A stretch of DNA of 64,000 bases, taken from assembly GCA_038503035.1 (NCBI GenBank), contig JAVSML010001000.1, positions 1,054,397 through 1,118,396 of the forward strand, given 5' to 3'. The DNA is from Crocodylus rhombifer. Taxonomy: Eukaryota; Chordata; Crocodylia; Crocodylidae. A program made the translations under genes and the position numbers. Positions 47,591 to 58,600 of the stretch are shown piece by piece (within the stretch, counting starts at the first letter, position 1; every line of letters begins with the position of its first letter). The notes beneath the pieces were generated by a model that worked only from the letters and a program-made list of their open reading frames with translations, searched no databases and had not been told where the DNA came from.

Positions 47591-47779
47591 GGCCCATGTC
47601 TGGGAACCCTTCAGTTGACGGGGCTCCCAGCCACAGTGGAACATCTGGTCATGCGTTCAGTCAATAGTGCGACTAAAATGGGCTACAGTTATTATACATT
47701 TTTTGTAGAAGAACTTTGGAGCTTTTTCCTTGTTTTATCATACCATCAATTGGCAGAACATGTAGCTGGGTCACAACTT

Positions 47780-48239
47780 AAGGCGTGATTAACTGGTTAA
47801 TCACACATTAAGTGTAACGTGTAGAGGGGGCCTTGTCCAAGTCCCAGTTGGTAAACATTGGGCATGTCAACACGTGTACCCAGCTGCACAGTTGTTACTA
47901 CACAGTCATTTAGTACTTGCTTGAGTAACGGCTGTTACTGTGCAGTAGGCCTGCGCAAACAGGGAAGTATTTGACTCAGATTTGGATTTAGTAAATTCGG
48001 AGGATAGTGAGTTGATTTGGAGATTCAGATCACTATCCTGAATTGATTAGGTGGAATCGGTTTCATAAGATTCAGCACCGATTTGGTAAGATTTGGTGAT
48101 TCAGATCAGCAGGCTGTGCCTGCCTCTCCCTGGGTGGGGGGAGACATGGGAGAAGCCCCCATGGCTGCCCTGCTTGGCCCCATGGCCCGCCTGGTCCCAG
48201 CTTCCTGGCACTTAAATAAAAAGCCCCACACTCGCTGCC
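47780..48239. other. Repeat-like sequence with gattcagat/aatcggttt phrases
   Basis: gtgattaactggttaatcac near 47784 is a perfect 20-bp palindrome. At 47980-48110, repeated gattcagat, gatttgg and aatcgg words suggest a degenerate DNA-transposon terminus leading into the foldback at 48240. Confidence 0.35.
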
Positions 48240-48615
48240 TGTAGCAGTGGCAATTGGGGCCTCTGGGCACTCATGGCAGAGCCCCCCATGCAGTGCAGGA
48301 CAGTGGGGGGCAGCGGGGATCACACGCCCCATCATGGCACCTGTGTGGCAGCTGCCCCATGGCACAGGTGCAGCGCCCCTTGGCAGGGTGCCACATGCTG
48401 CCTGGGACCTGGGGCTACTGGAGCTGAGTGGTGCCAGGCTCCAGCTGACACGTGGAGCCACCCCAGCTCCCAGACAGTGTGCAGCGCCCTGCTGAGCTGA
48501 ACTACACCTGCACCATGAGGCAGCTGCTGTGCGGGTGCCAGGTGGTGGTGGGGGGAATCCACTGCCCCGCGGGCTCTGCTGTGAGTGCCCAGAGGCCCAA
48601 ATCATCGTTGCCAGA
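48240..48615. mobile_element. GC-rich foldback element (third in window)
   Basis: The arm at about 48240-48375 (gggcctctgggcactcatgg near 48257) returns as the reverse complement at 48485-48600 (cagagggc-type complement, 23 of 25 bases identical across the best stretch at 48571-48595). Further in, tggcacctgtgtggcagctgcc pairs with ggcagctgctgtgcgggtgcca. The centre is near 48430. The mirrored open frames (48072-48605 minus, 48247-48495 plus) are by-products. Confidence 0.65.
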
Positions 48616-49754
48616 GCCCAATAATAAAAAAGAAACTTTAGTGAAGTGGTGTCAGGTCTTTAGTGGAACTGGTATTGCTGATGAAAAGCTTCCAGAAATT
48701 GTATTTTATTGCAGAATCTTTTTTTTTTTGTTTTAATGAGGCCATAATCTCAATGGAGGAATAAATAATCTCTGTTTTGTGGAGAAGATTTTTGGAGAAC
48801 TTGAGATAAGAGGTAACACACCTAATAAACTCATTCATACTTAAAGGGTATTGGGGCTTATTAATTCTAATAACTCAGTAGTTTAAATTCTTGTGGCATA
48901 AGAGTGTAAAGCTGTTATATTTCTGCAAAAAGATCAGCGTAATTTAAGAACTGAATTCTATAAAAAAGATCTGCTTTTCAAAAAAGTAGCCAGGTATTCC
49001 TACTTGCAATAATGGATGACAAAGTAGACAATGAACAGAATACCTGGGACTACTCTGGTGAATAAGGACTATTCACCGAAAACAAGGCTGCACTGGGATT
49101 ATCAAGAGAGCCTAGAAGAGTTAAGTGAATTTCACTGACGTTGAAATGAGCCTCAAGTATTCTGAAAATCCTATTCTCAAAGAACAGATCTTTAAAGCAT
49201 ATAAAATGAAATATCCCGAGAGCCCTGGATACCATACCTGTGGAACCTCTTACTGCAGGGTATTAGTGAGACAAAGAATTCTCAGTGTTACATTAGATGT
49301 CATGGTTTAATACTCTGCTATGGATATCTACTGGGAGTCATTGGGTACCAAATAGTGGGTAGGGAAGGTACCTTCCAAAGGACCAGATACTGGGTCCTCC
49401 ATTTGGTGGCTGGTTTCTCATAGGCCCAATGCCTATCAGAAGAGACTTATTTAGGAGAATAAAAGATTGCTCTGTGGTATACCAGTTCTATACCATCTAT
49501 GTCTATAAGATCAGGGAAACTCTCTGTCATGTAAGGCAGTTTTAAGTCTTTTCACATGATCAAAGAAATGGAAATAGACAGTGTTGCGAATCAGTGGTCT
49601 TTGTTCTTTCTCCCTTGCTGACCCTCTCACCCATGAAGTGTGAGGGTCACACATGAGAAACATTCTCAAAGGCACTTCACTTCCCTTCTCTAAATCCTTG
49701 TTTGATATGACAGCAACAGAAAATCTTGATAAGAGTTCAGGCCATGGACCCACT
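48616..49754. other. AT-rich DNA, nothing recognised
   Basis: Short frames on both strands only (for example 49050-49310), with no domain I know. Confidence 0.4.
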
Positions 49755-49784
49755 GTCTTTAATGCTGTCTAATATTGTCCCATT

Positions 49785-49890
49785 TTCCTTTTGTGCTCTA
49801 GGATGGGGACTCTGGATCTGTGATTGGGACTATTAGGCACTAGGATCATTGTATTATATATAATGCAATAACATTATCAAACAATTTACT
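49785..49890 (+). mobile_element. MIR-like SINE tail fragment
   Basis: The order gatggggactctgg, gtgattgggactattaggcactaggat, attgtattatatataatgcaata resembles the common sauropsid SINE tail (caatgggg-cct, tggtt-ggg-ctaggcgctac, aataataa). Confidence 0.45.
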
Positions 49891-50727
49891 GGATTTAATA
49901 CAACAAGTGAAGTTACTTGTCAGGCTAGACTAGATATATTAATAGTCTTGTTTGCCTGTCATAAACCTAGTCTTTTCTAGATTTTACATTTAGGTTTACA
50001 TTTTAGATTTATATATGACGTTTATATTTCATTACTGAAAGAATTCAAGATATTAAACTATTTTATAGATAAAGTTGTATATCTATAGAATCTGAAATTA
50101 AAGACAGCTATAATATAAATAAAGCTGCTGGGTCAGAAAGTTGGTATAACATTCAATTAAGCCCATTATTATGATGGTGAATATTAATAGTATAATTATT
50201 ATTAATCAACTTTATTATGCTATATAAAATATTATAGTAATACCATATCCCAGTGCTTGAGGATTAGCCTGGAACAGGAATAAGGCACTGTGAGAAACAG
50301 GAGTAGACAGCACCCAATGTAAAGCATTTACAATCTTGGTAGACAGGGTGGACACTGGTGTAACACACAAACACAGTGAACAATATGCTACAACCAATAT
50401 CATGGTAATTTAGTTAAGATTGGGTTTAGGTTGGGAGGGGTGGGAGATAGGGCAAAGGAAAAGGAAAAGGCAAGGGACATCGAAGGGAGGAAATATGAGA
50501 GCTACAAGTTACAGACAAAAATTTTAGACAGCCTTGTGTAGAGTGAAACTGGGGTGAGAGGTTAAGGATGGACTGGATAAAACAGTTAATTAGGAGAAAA
50601 TGAAGTAAGCTCAATGAAAACAGAAGGTTCTATGAAAGTCTGGTGGTCCCTGCTTCACCTGCTTCTTGGGTACCTCTGAGAGCTGGAGTTTCTATCTGAT
50701 TGCTGGCTCCAGTTTTTTAAAGACCTC
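49891..50727. other. AT-rich DNA, nothing recognised
   Basis: No supported feature was found. Confidence 0.35.
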
Positions 50728-51358
50728 CATGGCTAGGGACAGACATTCAAAAAGCCTGAGCCTAAATTGATTCAATCTTTGCAGGTTAGACTAACCTGGC
50801 TAGGCTGAACTGGTTTGTAACCAGACAGAAATTCGCTCTGGACTGAGGAAATTCAGGCACATGCCTGCAGTGGCCCAGGCTAGAAGCTGGGGGGTGCTAG
50901 AGCAGCCCTCCCTTCTCCTGCACAGAGTTGAGCTGGGGGGAGGGGACGTGACCAGGCCCCAGCAGGTCTGTCTCATTAGGGAGGTCTCCCTGCATGGTTC
51001 CAGGCTTTTCCTTGCTGGCTATTCAAGGGGCAGGACTGTTACCACCCCACAGTCCCAGGCTAGCACTCTGAGGCAAGGTGGGGAGGGGTGCAGTGCATAC
51101 ATCTGTTGATTACAAAGAGCTTTTCAAATTCCCTCCCTGCTTCCTCAGACTGTCTGCAGCAAACTGAAAGGAGAGCAAGCTAGCAGGGGGGCTAATAACA
51201 GTGTTTATCAGCTGATTAGCAAAACAATAGCCTCTATCCAATAGTTCAAACTTTTTAAACAGCTTACTGACTGACCTGTTGATTAACTGTTCTGTCTGCC
51301 TGTCCCTGTGAAACTGGAGAGAGATTTGCACAGACACCTCTCAGCATTAGCTAGCATA

Positions 51359-51920
51359 CCACATTCGAGGGGTGATCAAAAATTTCTAAGACTTAGCCTT
51401 ATTTTAAAGAATAGTGTAGAAACAACATTTTTATGAGCCATCCCCTTCAAAGTAATCTCCCCCAGATGATATGCACTTGTCCCAACGTTCCTGCCACTTT
51501 TGGAAGCAATGCTGGAAGTCTTCAACTGTGAGTTTTTTGAGTTCCGCTTTTGCATTCTTATGGATGGTTGGAACGTCATCAAATCTCCTTCCTTTTAGCT
51601 TCATTTTGATTTTTGGGAACAGAAAAAAAATCACATGGGGCAAGGTCAGGTGAATACAGAGGGTGTGGTATCACAGCAATGTTTTTTTCAGCCAAAAATT
51701 CTGGAATGGAGACAGCAGTGTGTAAAGGAGCATTGTCATTGTGCAGAAACCATCAACCATTTTCACACGGCTCATGCTGGTTTCTTCTAACTTTATCCCT
51801 CAGTCAAATCAAAACCTCTTTATAAAAGGTCTGCTTGATTGTTTGACTACTCAGTACAAATTCCTGATGAACAATACCCTGAACATCAAGTCTTAGAACT
51901 TTTTGATCAAACCTCATATG
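51359..51920 (-). mobile_element. Mariner element, internally deleted
   Basis: The inverted termini share TGATCAAAAA then TCTAAGACTT: ttcgaggggtgatcaaaaat on one side and atgaggtttgatcaaaaagt inward from the other. TA dinucleotides flank both ends (51357-51358, 51921-51922), the mariner target site. At 562 bp it is well under the usual 1.3 kb, and it retains only the C-terminal part of a transposase. Confidence 0.75.
51431..51770 (-). pseudogene. Mariner transposase, C-terminal remnant (DD34D)
   Basis: On the minus strand one frame reads HNDNAPLHTAVSIPEF and, later, SPDLAPCDFF. The aspartates at 51735-51737 and 51630-51632 have 34 residues between them, the DD34D signature of mariner transposases. 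A frame change in the adjacent A/T run (51622-51630) breaks the protein. The downstream frame (51431-51643) continues with the family's end: FFLFPKIKMKLKGRRFDDV, then WQERWDKCISSGGDYFEGD. The first catalytic aspartate and the DNA-binding domain are absent. The product would have cut and pasted mariner DNA; this copy cannot. Confidence 0.8.
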
Positions 51921-52411
51921 TAGGGCTCCTGGGTCTGGGGTCCATGCTATGGGAGATGGGAGAGAGGGGGAGATTTCCTGCTTGAGCAGCAAGAGTGGGG
52001 GCAGGGCAGGGCGGAGGGAAGCAAGCACATTACTTAAGCAGTGAGTGGTGAGAGGGGCAGCACCTGGAAGCCAGCAAACCCTACTGTGCCTGCAAATCTC
52101 TGCCAGGGAGCAGAGGGGAGTGGCCAGCCCTGATGTGAAGCAAAGAACCCCACCCAGCCCAGCTAGTATGCCAGGATGCTGGGGGGTCGCTGATTTAACT
52201 TAAACCAGCAAGGGGTCTGGGACAGGCATTGCATAGACCAGTTTGACCCAAATCAGTTAAGTCTGATACTGCATTCAACCAGGTTTATCTCAATCCAGTT
52301 TCAGCCATTTTCAAACTGATTTATGTGCACTGAACATCTGTTCTATTATAGGTTTAAGTCAGTTTCTGATCACTTAAACTAGTTTATGTCCAATGTCTGT
52401 CCCTAGCCCAT

Positions 52412-53500
52412 GTGGTTGGGGAAGAAAAGGCACTGCGTATATCCTAGTGCCCCAAAGGTATGGGGAGTCTCCCCTGAATATTTCTAGATCTACAGGACTG
52501 GCACTGGTGGATCAAGAAGATTTTGGCCTGTGCTACTACTGGAGATGGGTGATTTGGAATAGATGGAGCTTCAGCTTTTCCTATCAGTTTTATTCTTATG
52601 TACTTATATATGGATATTACTATATCACAAATAATGCTTTGGTGGCAAATTAGATCAATATTCTATGGAATTCAAAATTACAGCACATGAGACATATGTC
52701 TTAGAAGGTTATATGGGCCATTACTCTTTGATGTAACCAAGTCAGCTTTGTAATCAAGACCAAGTGAAATCAGGCAGTTCTTATTGAACAGACATTACCT
52801 CACTGATAATATTACATCTTAAAGAATTATGGTTTCTGTCAGTTACCATATGACTGTCTATTTCATATAAGACTTGCATTAACATCCAAAATTCTTGATT
52901 TCTCTTTAACATAAATACGTAGACTATGCTATACAAACACTTAAGGGTATTTTTACTGGGCAACTAAGGCAATAAGCATACGAATATTTTTACCGGGCAA
53001 CTAAGGCAATTAGTCAGCATATGAGTTTTGCAACACAAGAGGAAATATGGCCTCTGAAGTATTTGTCAGCATGCAAGTGAAGTAAAACGGCTAATACAGG
53101 ACTTCTTGTTGTAGGGCCTTGTTTTATAGTCATATTTGTGTAAGCAAACCTCTGCCCATAGGTAAAACCAGAGACAAGCAACTGAAGCCCTGCCTGGGGA
53201 ATGGTTTACTCACAAAGATATGAATCCAAGATCAGAACTGTAGACTTTATGAATAAAATGCTGAAATATTTTCAGTAATGATCATGCCTATTTAATAGGG
53301 GAATACATCCAATGTCCCTGAAAAGCATTTAGAGGCCTGAAAGGACCCAGTGCTGTATTCTGATCAAAAAAGGCTAATGCAATCCTTGGATACTCAAACA
53401 AGAGATCAACAAGGGTGATGAATGTGATCTTACCTCTGTATACAGAATTTGGAAAACTGCTGTAAAATACTGTGTACCTGCAAGCAATCCAGGGGAATCA
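52412..53500. other. AT-rich DNA, nothing recognised apart from a short tandem duplication
   Basis: The only structure seen is the duplication at 52949-53010. Confidence 0.4.
52949..53010. repeat. 36-bp-period tandem duplication
   Basis: tatttttactgggcaacta at 52949 recurs at 52985 with one change, followed by aggcaa in both copies. Confidence 0.85.
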
Positions 53501-54476
53501 CTTGACTGGAAAGGAACAGGGTCCTGGAAGAGAGATAAGGCAGGGCCAGAGCCAGGGCAGGCATTCTGGCCTTGGAGGCTGAGTAAGAAAGAGCTTTCCA
53601 GAGGTCCCTGTAACTCAGAAGCAAACCATGAGTATGCTGGGCCCTGAAACAGCTAGGGAAGCTGACGGCTAGCAGCTTATTAAGACCCAGGGTCGGATCA
53701 TAGTTTTGTTTTATCCAGAACAGTTTGTATTTAGTTTCAGTCTGATCCAGCACTGGGGGAAGACTAGGAGGGTCCAGTGCTCAGGGGGGAGTAGACACTG
53801 GAAGGAAGACCCAGTGGTTTGGGGGAACTGTGAGGGGTGGCTTGGAGGTCCAATAGTGACTGCAGAGTGGGTGTAGCAATTCCATACTGCCAAGAGGGAC
53901 AATCCTACAGCTCCCATAAGGGGTAGACTAAGCACACCCAAGGGTGTGATCCCATAGAGCCCATGAGAGGCAATCACAGGGAAAGCCTAGGTAGGCTCAG
54001 CAGCCCCAAAGAGGGCAGAAATAAGGCTTTGGAACAGATAGGCTTAGGGCCTTGGGCCCAGCCAGTGAGGCTCAGCAGCCTGAGAAAGGGCAGAGACAGG
54101 GCCTCAGGCCCAGACTGAGAGAGAGAGTGAGCCCAATAGGGCTCAGTAGACTAAGAATGGGCAGAGGTAAAAGCCTTGGAAGGAGGAGGGAAGAAGCTCT
54201 GGGAACCCCAAAGCTCAGTTCAGTCAATGGACTAGAGCTAGAGGGCTTAGTAAGAGCAAAAAGGCTGGAGGCTGAGAAGGCAAAAGCCCAACACTGAAGC
54301 AACTGCAGGGTCACTCTACACCCTAAGGCAGCCTCCCTACTAAAAAATAATAACAACAAAGGCATGGCGGGTGAGTAAGGGAAGTGAAGGCCCCTAGAAT
54401 TAGAACAGGGCAGGAATTATGTGGCCACCAGGGGGCATCACAGCTGCCCCTGGGACATGAACCTGTCACACCTACA
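53500..54476. repeat. Purine/G-rich repeat-like block, unclassified
   Basis: Words such as ggctcagcagcc, gagggcagaaa and cccatgagag recur at irregular spacing, strongest at 53990-54180. The block ends in ggacatgaacctgtcaca, a plausible LTR 3' end. The left boundary is unknown and no target duplication was found. The 54052-54297 frame is charged and repetitive, with no recognised domain. Confidence 0.4.
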
Positions 54477-54605
54477 CACACATTTTATCAAAGAACCACT
54501 CTATTTACAGCACAGGAAAATTTGATTTATTTCCCTTTCTAAGTGGGAAAGAACACCCCGCACTGTCTCCATGTGAATCTGTGTTCCAGCTTATCAGTAG
54601 GCAAA

Positions 54606-54838
54606 TCTCCATGTGTGCTTTAATGCACATTAGCCTATTTTAATGCACATTAAAGCATCACTAAAAAAGGTGCTATTTAATTAATGCATATTCAAATAGC
54701 TAATGTACATTAAGCATTACTTTAGTTAATGCGTATTAAGACAGGCTAATGCTCATTTTCTTAGTACCTCACAATGGTGGCACTAGCTTTAATGTGGATT
54801 AGCTAAAGTGCATTAATGCACAGTAGACACATCTAGTT
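54606..54838. mobile_element. MITE-like element rich in taatgcacatta
   Basis: Repeated ctttaatgcacattag and its complement occur on both halves (left near 54619, right gtgcattaatgcacagtagacacat near 54810), giving an inverted structure similar to the other short MITEs here. Confidence 0.5.
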
Positions 54839-55990
54839 TTTCACTAATGCACTTTGAATAGTCTGTTTCAGCTCACCCAGAAAAAACGATTCTTTCCAGA
54901 AGGCTGATTTTTTGACAGACCCGTATCTTGATTTCCATCTTCTCAGGCTTGATTAAACAGTTCTGTTCCCAGTGTTGGGGCTAAGGAGTCCCTCTCCCCA
55001 GCTGTAAACCTAGCTACTGTAGTTGAAGAGTAACTTGTTATCTAAAGTACTGTGCTATCTTTCTTGGCTGTTTTTTTCAACAACCCCTTTACAACCTCCT
55101 TTCATTTAACTCTATGGAGGCAGGCATCAATACAAACCTGAACAGGGAAACAGAATCACACGTAAGTCATAAAAAAATCATATAGATGTCTTCCCAGTTA
55201 ATCATATGGTTCTTAAATCTGTATTGATTTATGATCAGTTACTTTGAAAATATACTGAAAGGGGGTTTCGGGTAATCAGACCAGAAAGCTAAAAAAAATG
55301 GGCCAGATAAGAAGCATCCCAGAAAATGAACAATATCCAATTTCACAGAAAATTATATGTCCTTAGCCCCATCCCTGTAGTATAATAGGAAAAAATAATC
55401 TCTGTGCCATTAGAGGATCCCAGAGCCTACAGAAAGGTGCCCAAAAGCTGCCCAGGGAGTATAAGTGAATGCTGACAGCCTGGCATGGGAATTCCCAAAG
55501 ACAGAGAGAGACTGCAGGCAGGACAGTGTCATTCTCCTGAGCAAAGATGGGGTCAGATGAATTGAGGTGGACTTACACCTTACACAGCCCTAATGTTTAC
55601 CAGAACAGAAATCTTTCCTGACCCAATTATGACCAGAAGCATACATGCATCCTTTCAGACACAGAGATCCACAAATACAGTCTCTCTGTTTCAAGGTGTT
55701 ACCACGTGCTAAACTTTTTTCTTAATGTAAATACACAATTGGTTACTCATAGCCTGGTACTCATGTGGGCAAGGGTGATAAGGAACAAATTCCTGTAAAA
55801 TGCTAATTATCAGAGATTGCCTCTTCTATGTGTGAACACCTGAGGGCTGCTTAAGTTAATCACTACTTCACAAAACAGCCTTGGCGATCATATAAAGACA
55901 TATCAAAATTACATTTATATTAAATATTTCAATACATACAACTATGAAAATGACAAAACTTGTTATCTAAAGTACTGTGCTATCTTTCTT
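54839..55990. other. AT-rich DNA carrying a 35-bp direct repeat
   Basis: No gene was recognised. The notable feature is the exact duplication of 55032-55066 at 55957-55991, listed separately. Confidence 0.5.
55032..55066 (+). repeat. 35-bp perfect direct repeat, unit 1
   Basis: The unit starts aacttgttatctaaagtact and is identical to 55957-55991, which ends at the first base of CR1 copy H. Confidence 0.95.
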
Positions 55991-55991
55991 G
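55957..55991 (+). repeat. 35-bp perfect direct repeat, unit 2
   Basis: This exact copy of 55032-55066 ends where the CR1 5' UTR unit begins. Confidence 0.95.
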
Positions 55992-56466
55992 CCAGGAGCA
56001 GGGAGGAGAGGAGGGATCCAGGTACACGTGTGTCCCGCATGCACGTGTGCCCCCTTACCTGACTGGAGGCGGATGCAGCAGCAGCTTAGCCAGCAGCAGG
56101 GGCAGAAGCAGCTGATAAGTGGGCAGAGGGACCGGACACAGCTGAGCTGGATCCAGAGGGGAAGCCCCCCCCCCCACATCCCTCTTAGCTGAGCCAGTAG
56201 AAAGCTGTGCTGCGCGAACAGAGCACATAAACAGTGGGTGGGCTAGGGGTGGGTGTCCCCCCAAGCTAGGGAACACCCCTGGGGTTAACCCTCAGGGAGC
56301 AGGCTCAGGAGGCACTGGATCCCCTCAGCGGGGGAGTGTGGGGGGTGGGACTGCTGGCAGGCACTTCTGGGAAGACTGGAGCACCTGATTGGCTGTTGGG
56401 GCAGTGGCGAGAAATTCAAACTGTGGCCTTTAAAAGCCACAGTTTGACGTAGCTCCTGGCACTTGG
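55991..56466 (+). promoter_or_regulatory. CR1 5' UTR unit 1 (candidate promoter monomer)
   Basis: It begins gccaggagcagg, contains gcatgcacgtgtgcccccttacc and gatccagaggggaa, and is followed 476 bases later by a second unit with the same order. Near its end lies an 11-bp inverted repeat, CAAACTGTGGC/GCCACAGTTTG (56417-56446), with a ctttaaaa loop that could double as a TATA-like element. Confidence 0.5.
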
Positions 56467-56760
56467 GAGCCAGGAGCAGGAAGAAGAGGAAGGATACAGG
56501 CACATATTTGTCCTGCATGCACGTGTGCCCCCTTACCTGACCCAAGGTGGAGGTGGACGCAGCAGCAGCGGAGCCAGCAGCGGGGGAAGCAGCAGCTGAT
56601 CTCCGTAAGGTAAGTGGGCAGAGGGACTGGACGCAGCTGAACCGGATCCAGAGGGGAAACCCCCTGGATCCCTCTTAGCTGAGCTGGTAGGGAGACACGC
56701 CAGGAGGGAGACTCCTGCTAGGGCAGGGTGAAGGTACTGCACTAAGCCATAAACAAGCAG
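56467..56760 (+). promoter_or_regulatory. CR1 5' UTR unit 2
   Basis: It repeats unit 1 in order: gccaggagcagg, catgcacgtgtgcccccttacc, gcagcagc tracts, agtgggcagaggga, ggatccagaggggaa, cctcttagctgagc. It leads directly into ORF1. Confidence 0.5.
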
Positions 56761-56771
56761 CAACTCCTACA

Positions 56772-57775
56772 ATGGTGTTGACACAGAGTGCTGCCAGGGC
56801 CCCTGCCTGGGGGGGGGTGCAGCCTACCCGGGGCTTGTCTGAGGCCTCCACCCAGACAGAGCCCATGGTGGGGCTGGCTTCCCCAACCCCCTAGCCTGCA
56901 GGTGCCCACCTTAGGGCCCTGGACGTGCAGATGAGGGAGCTCCAGGAGGAGGTTAGCAGGCTGAGGGGAATCAGGGAGGCGGAGGATGAAATTGACGCTA
57001 TCTCCTTTCCCTGCAGGGCCACACACCCAAGGAGGAAGCACCTCAGGAGGTGCCCTCCACTGCAGAGTGGCAGATGGTCACCCCCAGAACCAGGGCTGTT
57101 CGCAACACAACAGTACCAGTTCCTCCAGTCCAGCTGCAGAACAGGTACGAGGCCCTGGCAACTCTGTAGGAGAAGAAAGGAGAGGAGGCAACTGGAGAGG
57201 AGGGAACTCTGCACTCTCCACGATCCGAGCAGGCTGAAGGAGCTAAGCAGTCCCAGAGGAAAAAACTTTGAGTTATCGTCATAGGTGACTCCATCCTGAG
57301 AGGTACAGACACCCCATGTGTCGTCAGGAGCCCTCGATATGCGAAGTCTACTGCCTATCCAGAGCAAAGATTTGGGACGTGATGGGGTTGATCCAGGCCA
57401 CAATCCAGACCACTGATTACTACCCCATGGTTCTAATCCATGTGGGTACTAATGATGTGGCCAGGAGAAGCCCTGATCACCTGATGGCGGACTACCACAC
57501 TCTGCGGGGCGTGCTGAAGGAGGTAGGTGCAGAGGTGGTTTTCTCTTCTGTCCTACCAGTGAGTGGACATGGAAGACAGCATGCAACGTGCATCGCAGAG
57601 ACCAACTGGCAGCTTCGGGAATAGTGTCTCAAGGTAGGCTTTGGCTTCCTCAACAACGACCCACACATCACGAAAAGAGACATGCTCAGATGGGATGGGC
57701 TCCACCTTTCCCCTAAAGGTAGGTGTGTGTTTTCTTCTATGTTGGCAGATCTCCTCCAGCAGGCTTTAAACTAGG
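56772..57775 (+). pseudogene. CR1 ORF1 (coiled coil plus SGNH/GDSL esterase), copy H
   Basis: An ATG at 56772 opens a frame that meets a stop at 56892. The same frame then continues with a coiled-coil-like stretch, MRELQEEVSRLRGIREAED (near 56928). The esterase domain follows in two further frames: VIVIGDSIL (57272-57298) with the nucleophile serine codon at 57290, HVGTND at about 57439-57456, and after a TAG stop at 57622, DGLHLS at 57694-57711, ending LLQQALN before the stop at 57771. GDS, GTND and DxxH are the catalytic blocks of SGNH hydrolases, a known part of CR1 ORF1. Two stops and at least two frameshifts disable it. Confidence 0.82.
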
Positions 57776-57935
57776 CTCCCTGGGGGAAGGGGAAGATGAG
57801 GGTGGAGGAACTGCCAAACCAAGCAACACCCACAAGTACAGCCCAGCCTAGATTGATGAGCAGAACATATACACATGTAAGCAACAGGGGCCAGGGTAAT
57901 GCTGAAAGTAGGGGGCCAGTGCACACATCCTCAGG

Positions 57936-58600
57936 AAGCCTCAAATGCCTCTATGCAAATGCTTGTAGTATGTGAAACAAGGAAGAGGAACTTACCCTCC
58001 TGCTAGCTGACACCAACCCAGACATAGTGGGGCCCACTGAAATGTGGTGGGACCCAATGCATGACTGGGCGGTGAATATCAAGGGTTATAGGCTTTACAA
58101 GAAGGATAGAACAAGGAGGAAAGGTGGGGGCATGGCGCTCTACATTAAGAAGGAATACACATCTTCATCAATTAGCACAGTCAGAGGAGGGGCACACTGA
58201 AGTGCTCTGGGTTAGAATACAAGGCAGTCAAGGGGTAAGGGATTTAACGGTGGGGGTCTACTACAGACCACCCAGCCAAGGGGAAGAGCTAGACCAGGAA
58301 TTCTTAAGTCAGCTCACGGAGGTAGTTAGGTCAAAAGACATGGTCATCATGGGTGACCTGAACTTTCCAGACATCTGCTGGGAAGAGCAGTCAGGCAGGT
58401 CTGACAGGTCATGTAGGTTCCTGGCCCAAATGCAGGACCTCCATCTAATCCAGGAGGTGCACAGCCCCACCAGGGGAAACATCTTGTAGGACCTGGTGCT
58501 GGCCACCGGCAACGACTTGTTGAGGGGGCTGCGGGTGCTCGACCACCTGGGTGACAGTGATCATCGCCTGCTGGAATTCACCATCCAGCACAAGGTGGCA
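57936..58600 (+). pseudogene. CR1 ORF2 endonuclease domain (APE type), copy H
   Basis: The catalytic motifs are visible in order: LKCLYANACS with Asn at 57958; TEMWW with Glu at 58039; VYYRPP near 58256; GDLNFPDICW with Asp at 58355 and Asn at 58361; and GDSDHRLLEF with Ser-Asp-His at 58556-58564. This domain nicks target DNA to prime reverse transcription. Stops lie near 57994 and at 58487, and a frame change occurs at about 58190. The catalytic residues seem preserved in sequence, so decay is mainly by stops and frameshifts. Confidence 0.85.

Larger units (their letters stand above)
50728..52411. mobile_element. TIR DNA transposon (nonautonomous), contains a mariner insertion
   Basis: The inverted termini GGCTAGGGACAGACATTC (50731) and the complement of 52391-52408 agree at 17 of 18 positions. 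The flanking CAT on both sides (50728-50730, 52409-52411) could be a 3-bp duplication, as PIF/Harbinger elements make, but three bases can match by chance. The AT-rich subterminal regions frame a GC-rich interior. No transposase of its own is visible. The mariner at 51359-51920 lies inside, so it is either a later insertion or captured cargo. Confidence 0.6.

Noticed and set aside
54052..54297. Charged Arg/Glu-rich plus frame
   Set aside because: It arises from a G/A-rich repeated word region and ends without any recognised motif.
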